Shown here piece by piece: positions 23,733-23,797 of a stretch of DNA of 23,797 nt. The stretch is from JAGTVB01 sp964624765 (lineage in GTDB: Bacteria; Pseudomonadota; Gammaproteobacteria; HK1), in the NCBI GenBank assembly GCA_964624765.1, contig CAZUZO010000041.1, positions 1 through 23,797 on the forward strand, written 5' to 3'. How positions within the stretch are numbered: the stretch's first letter is position 1; each line of letters opens with the position of its first letter. The notes below the pieces were generated by a model that was given only the letters and a program-made list of their open reading frames with translations, was not told the origin of the DNA and did no database searches. The translations under genes were made by a program, and so were the position numbers.

Positions 23733-23797
23733 CTGAGAGGTCGTGAAAAAACCTGCTACACGACCCGATAGCGGCGTTGGGCGGTGCTCGCTCCTCG
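23733..23797 (-). repeat. Subfamily A element in inverted orientation, copy A6 (cut by window end)
   Basis: Reads CTGAGAGGTCGTGAAAAAAC, then CTGCTACACGACCCGATAGC and GGCGTTGGGCGGTGCTCGCT, the reverse complement of the right half of copies A1-A5. It is the only copy in this orientation and lies about 40 bp upstream of the SixA-like gene. Confidence 0.85.

Noticed and set aside
2185..23797. CRISPR array explanation for the repeats
   Set aside because: The repeats are kilobases apart, have terminal inverted ends and vary in length; there are no regularly spaced spacers or cas genes.

Overview
The window looks like a chromosomal segment of a free-living proteobacterium, probably a gammaproteobacterium of the sulfur- or methane-oxidizer kind. 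This is inferred from gene content: an archease/RtcB pair, a three-gene ferredoxin-dependent 2-oxoacid oxidoreductase operon, a PEP-CTERM-type acyltransferase, a SixA-like phosphatase and a periplasmic/outer-membrane c-di-GMP locus. No taxonomic marker is present. There is one tRNA gene, one 100-base assembly gap and no transposase, integrase, phage gene or CRISPR array.

Layout. 1-2.95 kb: a PRPP synthetase paralogue (+), convergent with a COG2187-type phosphotransferase (-), then archease (+). 2.97-4.4 kb: RtcB RNA ligase, forming an RNA-repair pair with archease. 4.4-5.1 kb: non-coding, with repeats. 5.1-7.6 kb: a lower-GC block with a FeeM/PEP-CTERM-type N-acyltransferase, a small PstS-like periplasmic binding protein and an overlapping outer-membrane porin-like barrel. 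7.6-8.4 kb: non-coding and repeat-rich. 8.4-11.3 kb: a large membrane sensor with PAS, GGDEF and EAL domains, all with apparently intact catalytic motifs. 11.3-15.1 kb (-): two tandem, clearly paralogous dynamin-like GTPases. 15.1-15.7 kb: divergent non-coding region. 15.7-20.6 kb (+): 2-oxoacid:ferredoxin oxidoreductase gamma-delta fusion, alpha and beta, followed by a 560-residue protein with an N-terminal Rossmann fold. 20.7-22.25 kb (-): an unrecognised protein with about nine membrane segments. 22.3-22.4 kb: N gap. 22.9 kb: tRNA-Thr(UGU). 23.2-23.7 kb (-): SixA-like histidine phosphatase.

The most striking unnamed structure is a family of short interspersed elements with terminal inverted repeats. 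There are six full or partial copies of a subfamily called A here (110-147 bp when complete; ends resembling GAGGTTGTGAAAAAACC) and at least two of a diverged subfamily B. They lie directly against genes. One supplies the stop codon of the oxidoreductase beta gene, one carries the stop codon of archease, one ends five bases before the acyltransferase ATG and reads in frame into it, and one ends eight bases before the Rossmann-protein ATG. With no transposase here they look like non-autonomous MITE-like elements. Two other small repeat families and a short inverted-repeat element beside the tRNA are also present.

How the genes may work together (inference). Archease activates RtcB for RNA 3'-phosphate ligation. 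The binding protein, porin and GGDEF-EAL sensor look like an envelope-sensing unit feeding c-di-GMP signalling. The two dynamin-like proteins probably act as a heterotypic membrane-remodelling pair. The oxidoreductase operon joins 2-oxoacid (de)carboxylation to ferredoxin, with the Rossmann protein as an unexplained partner.
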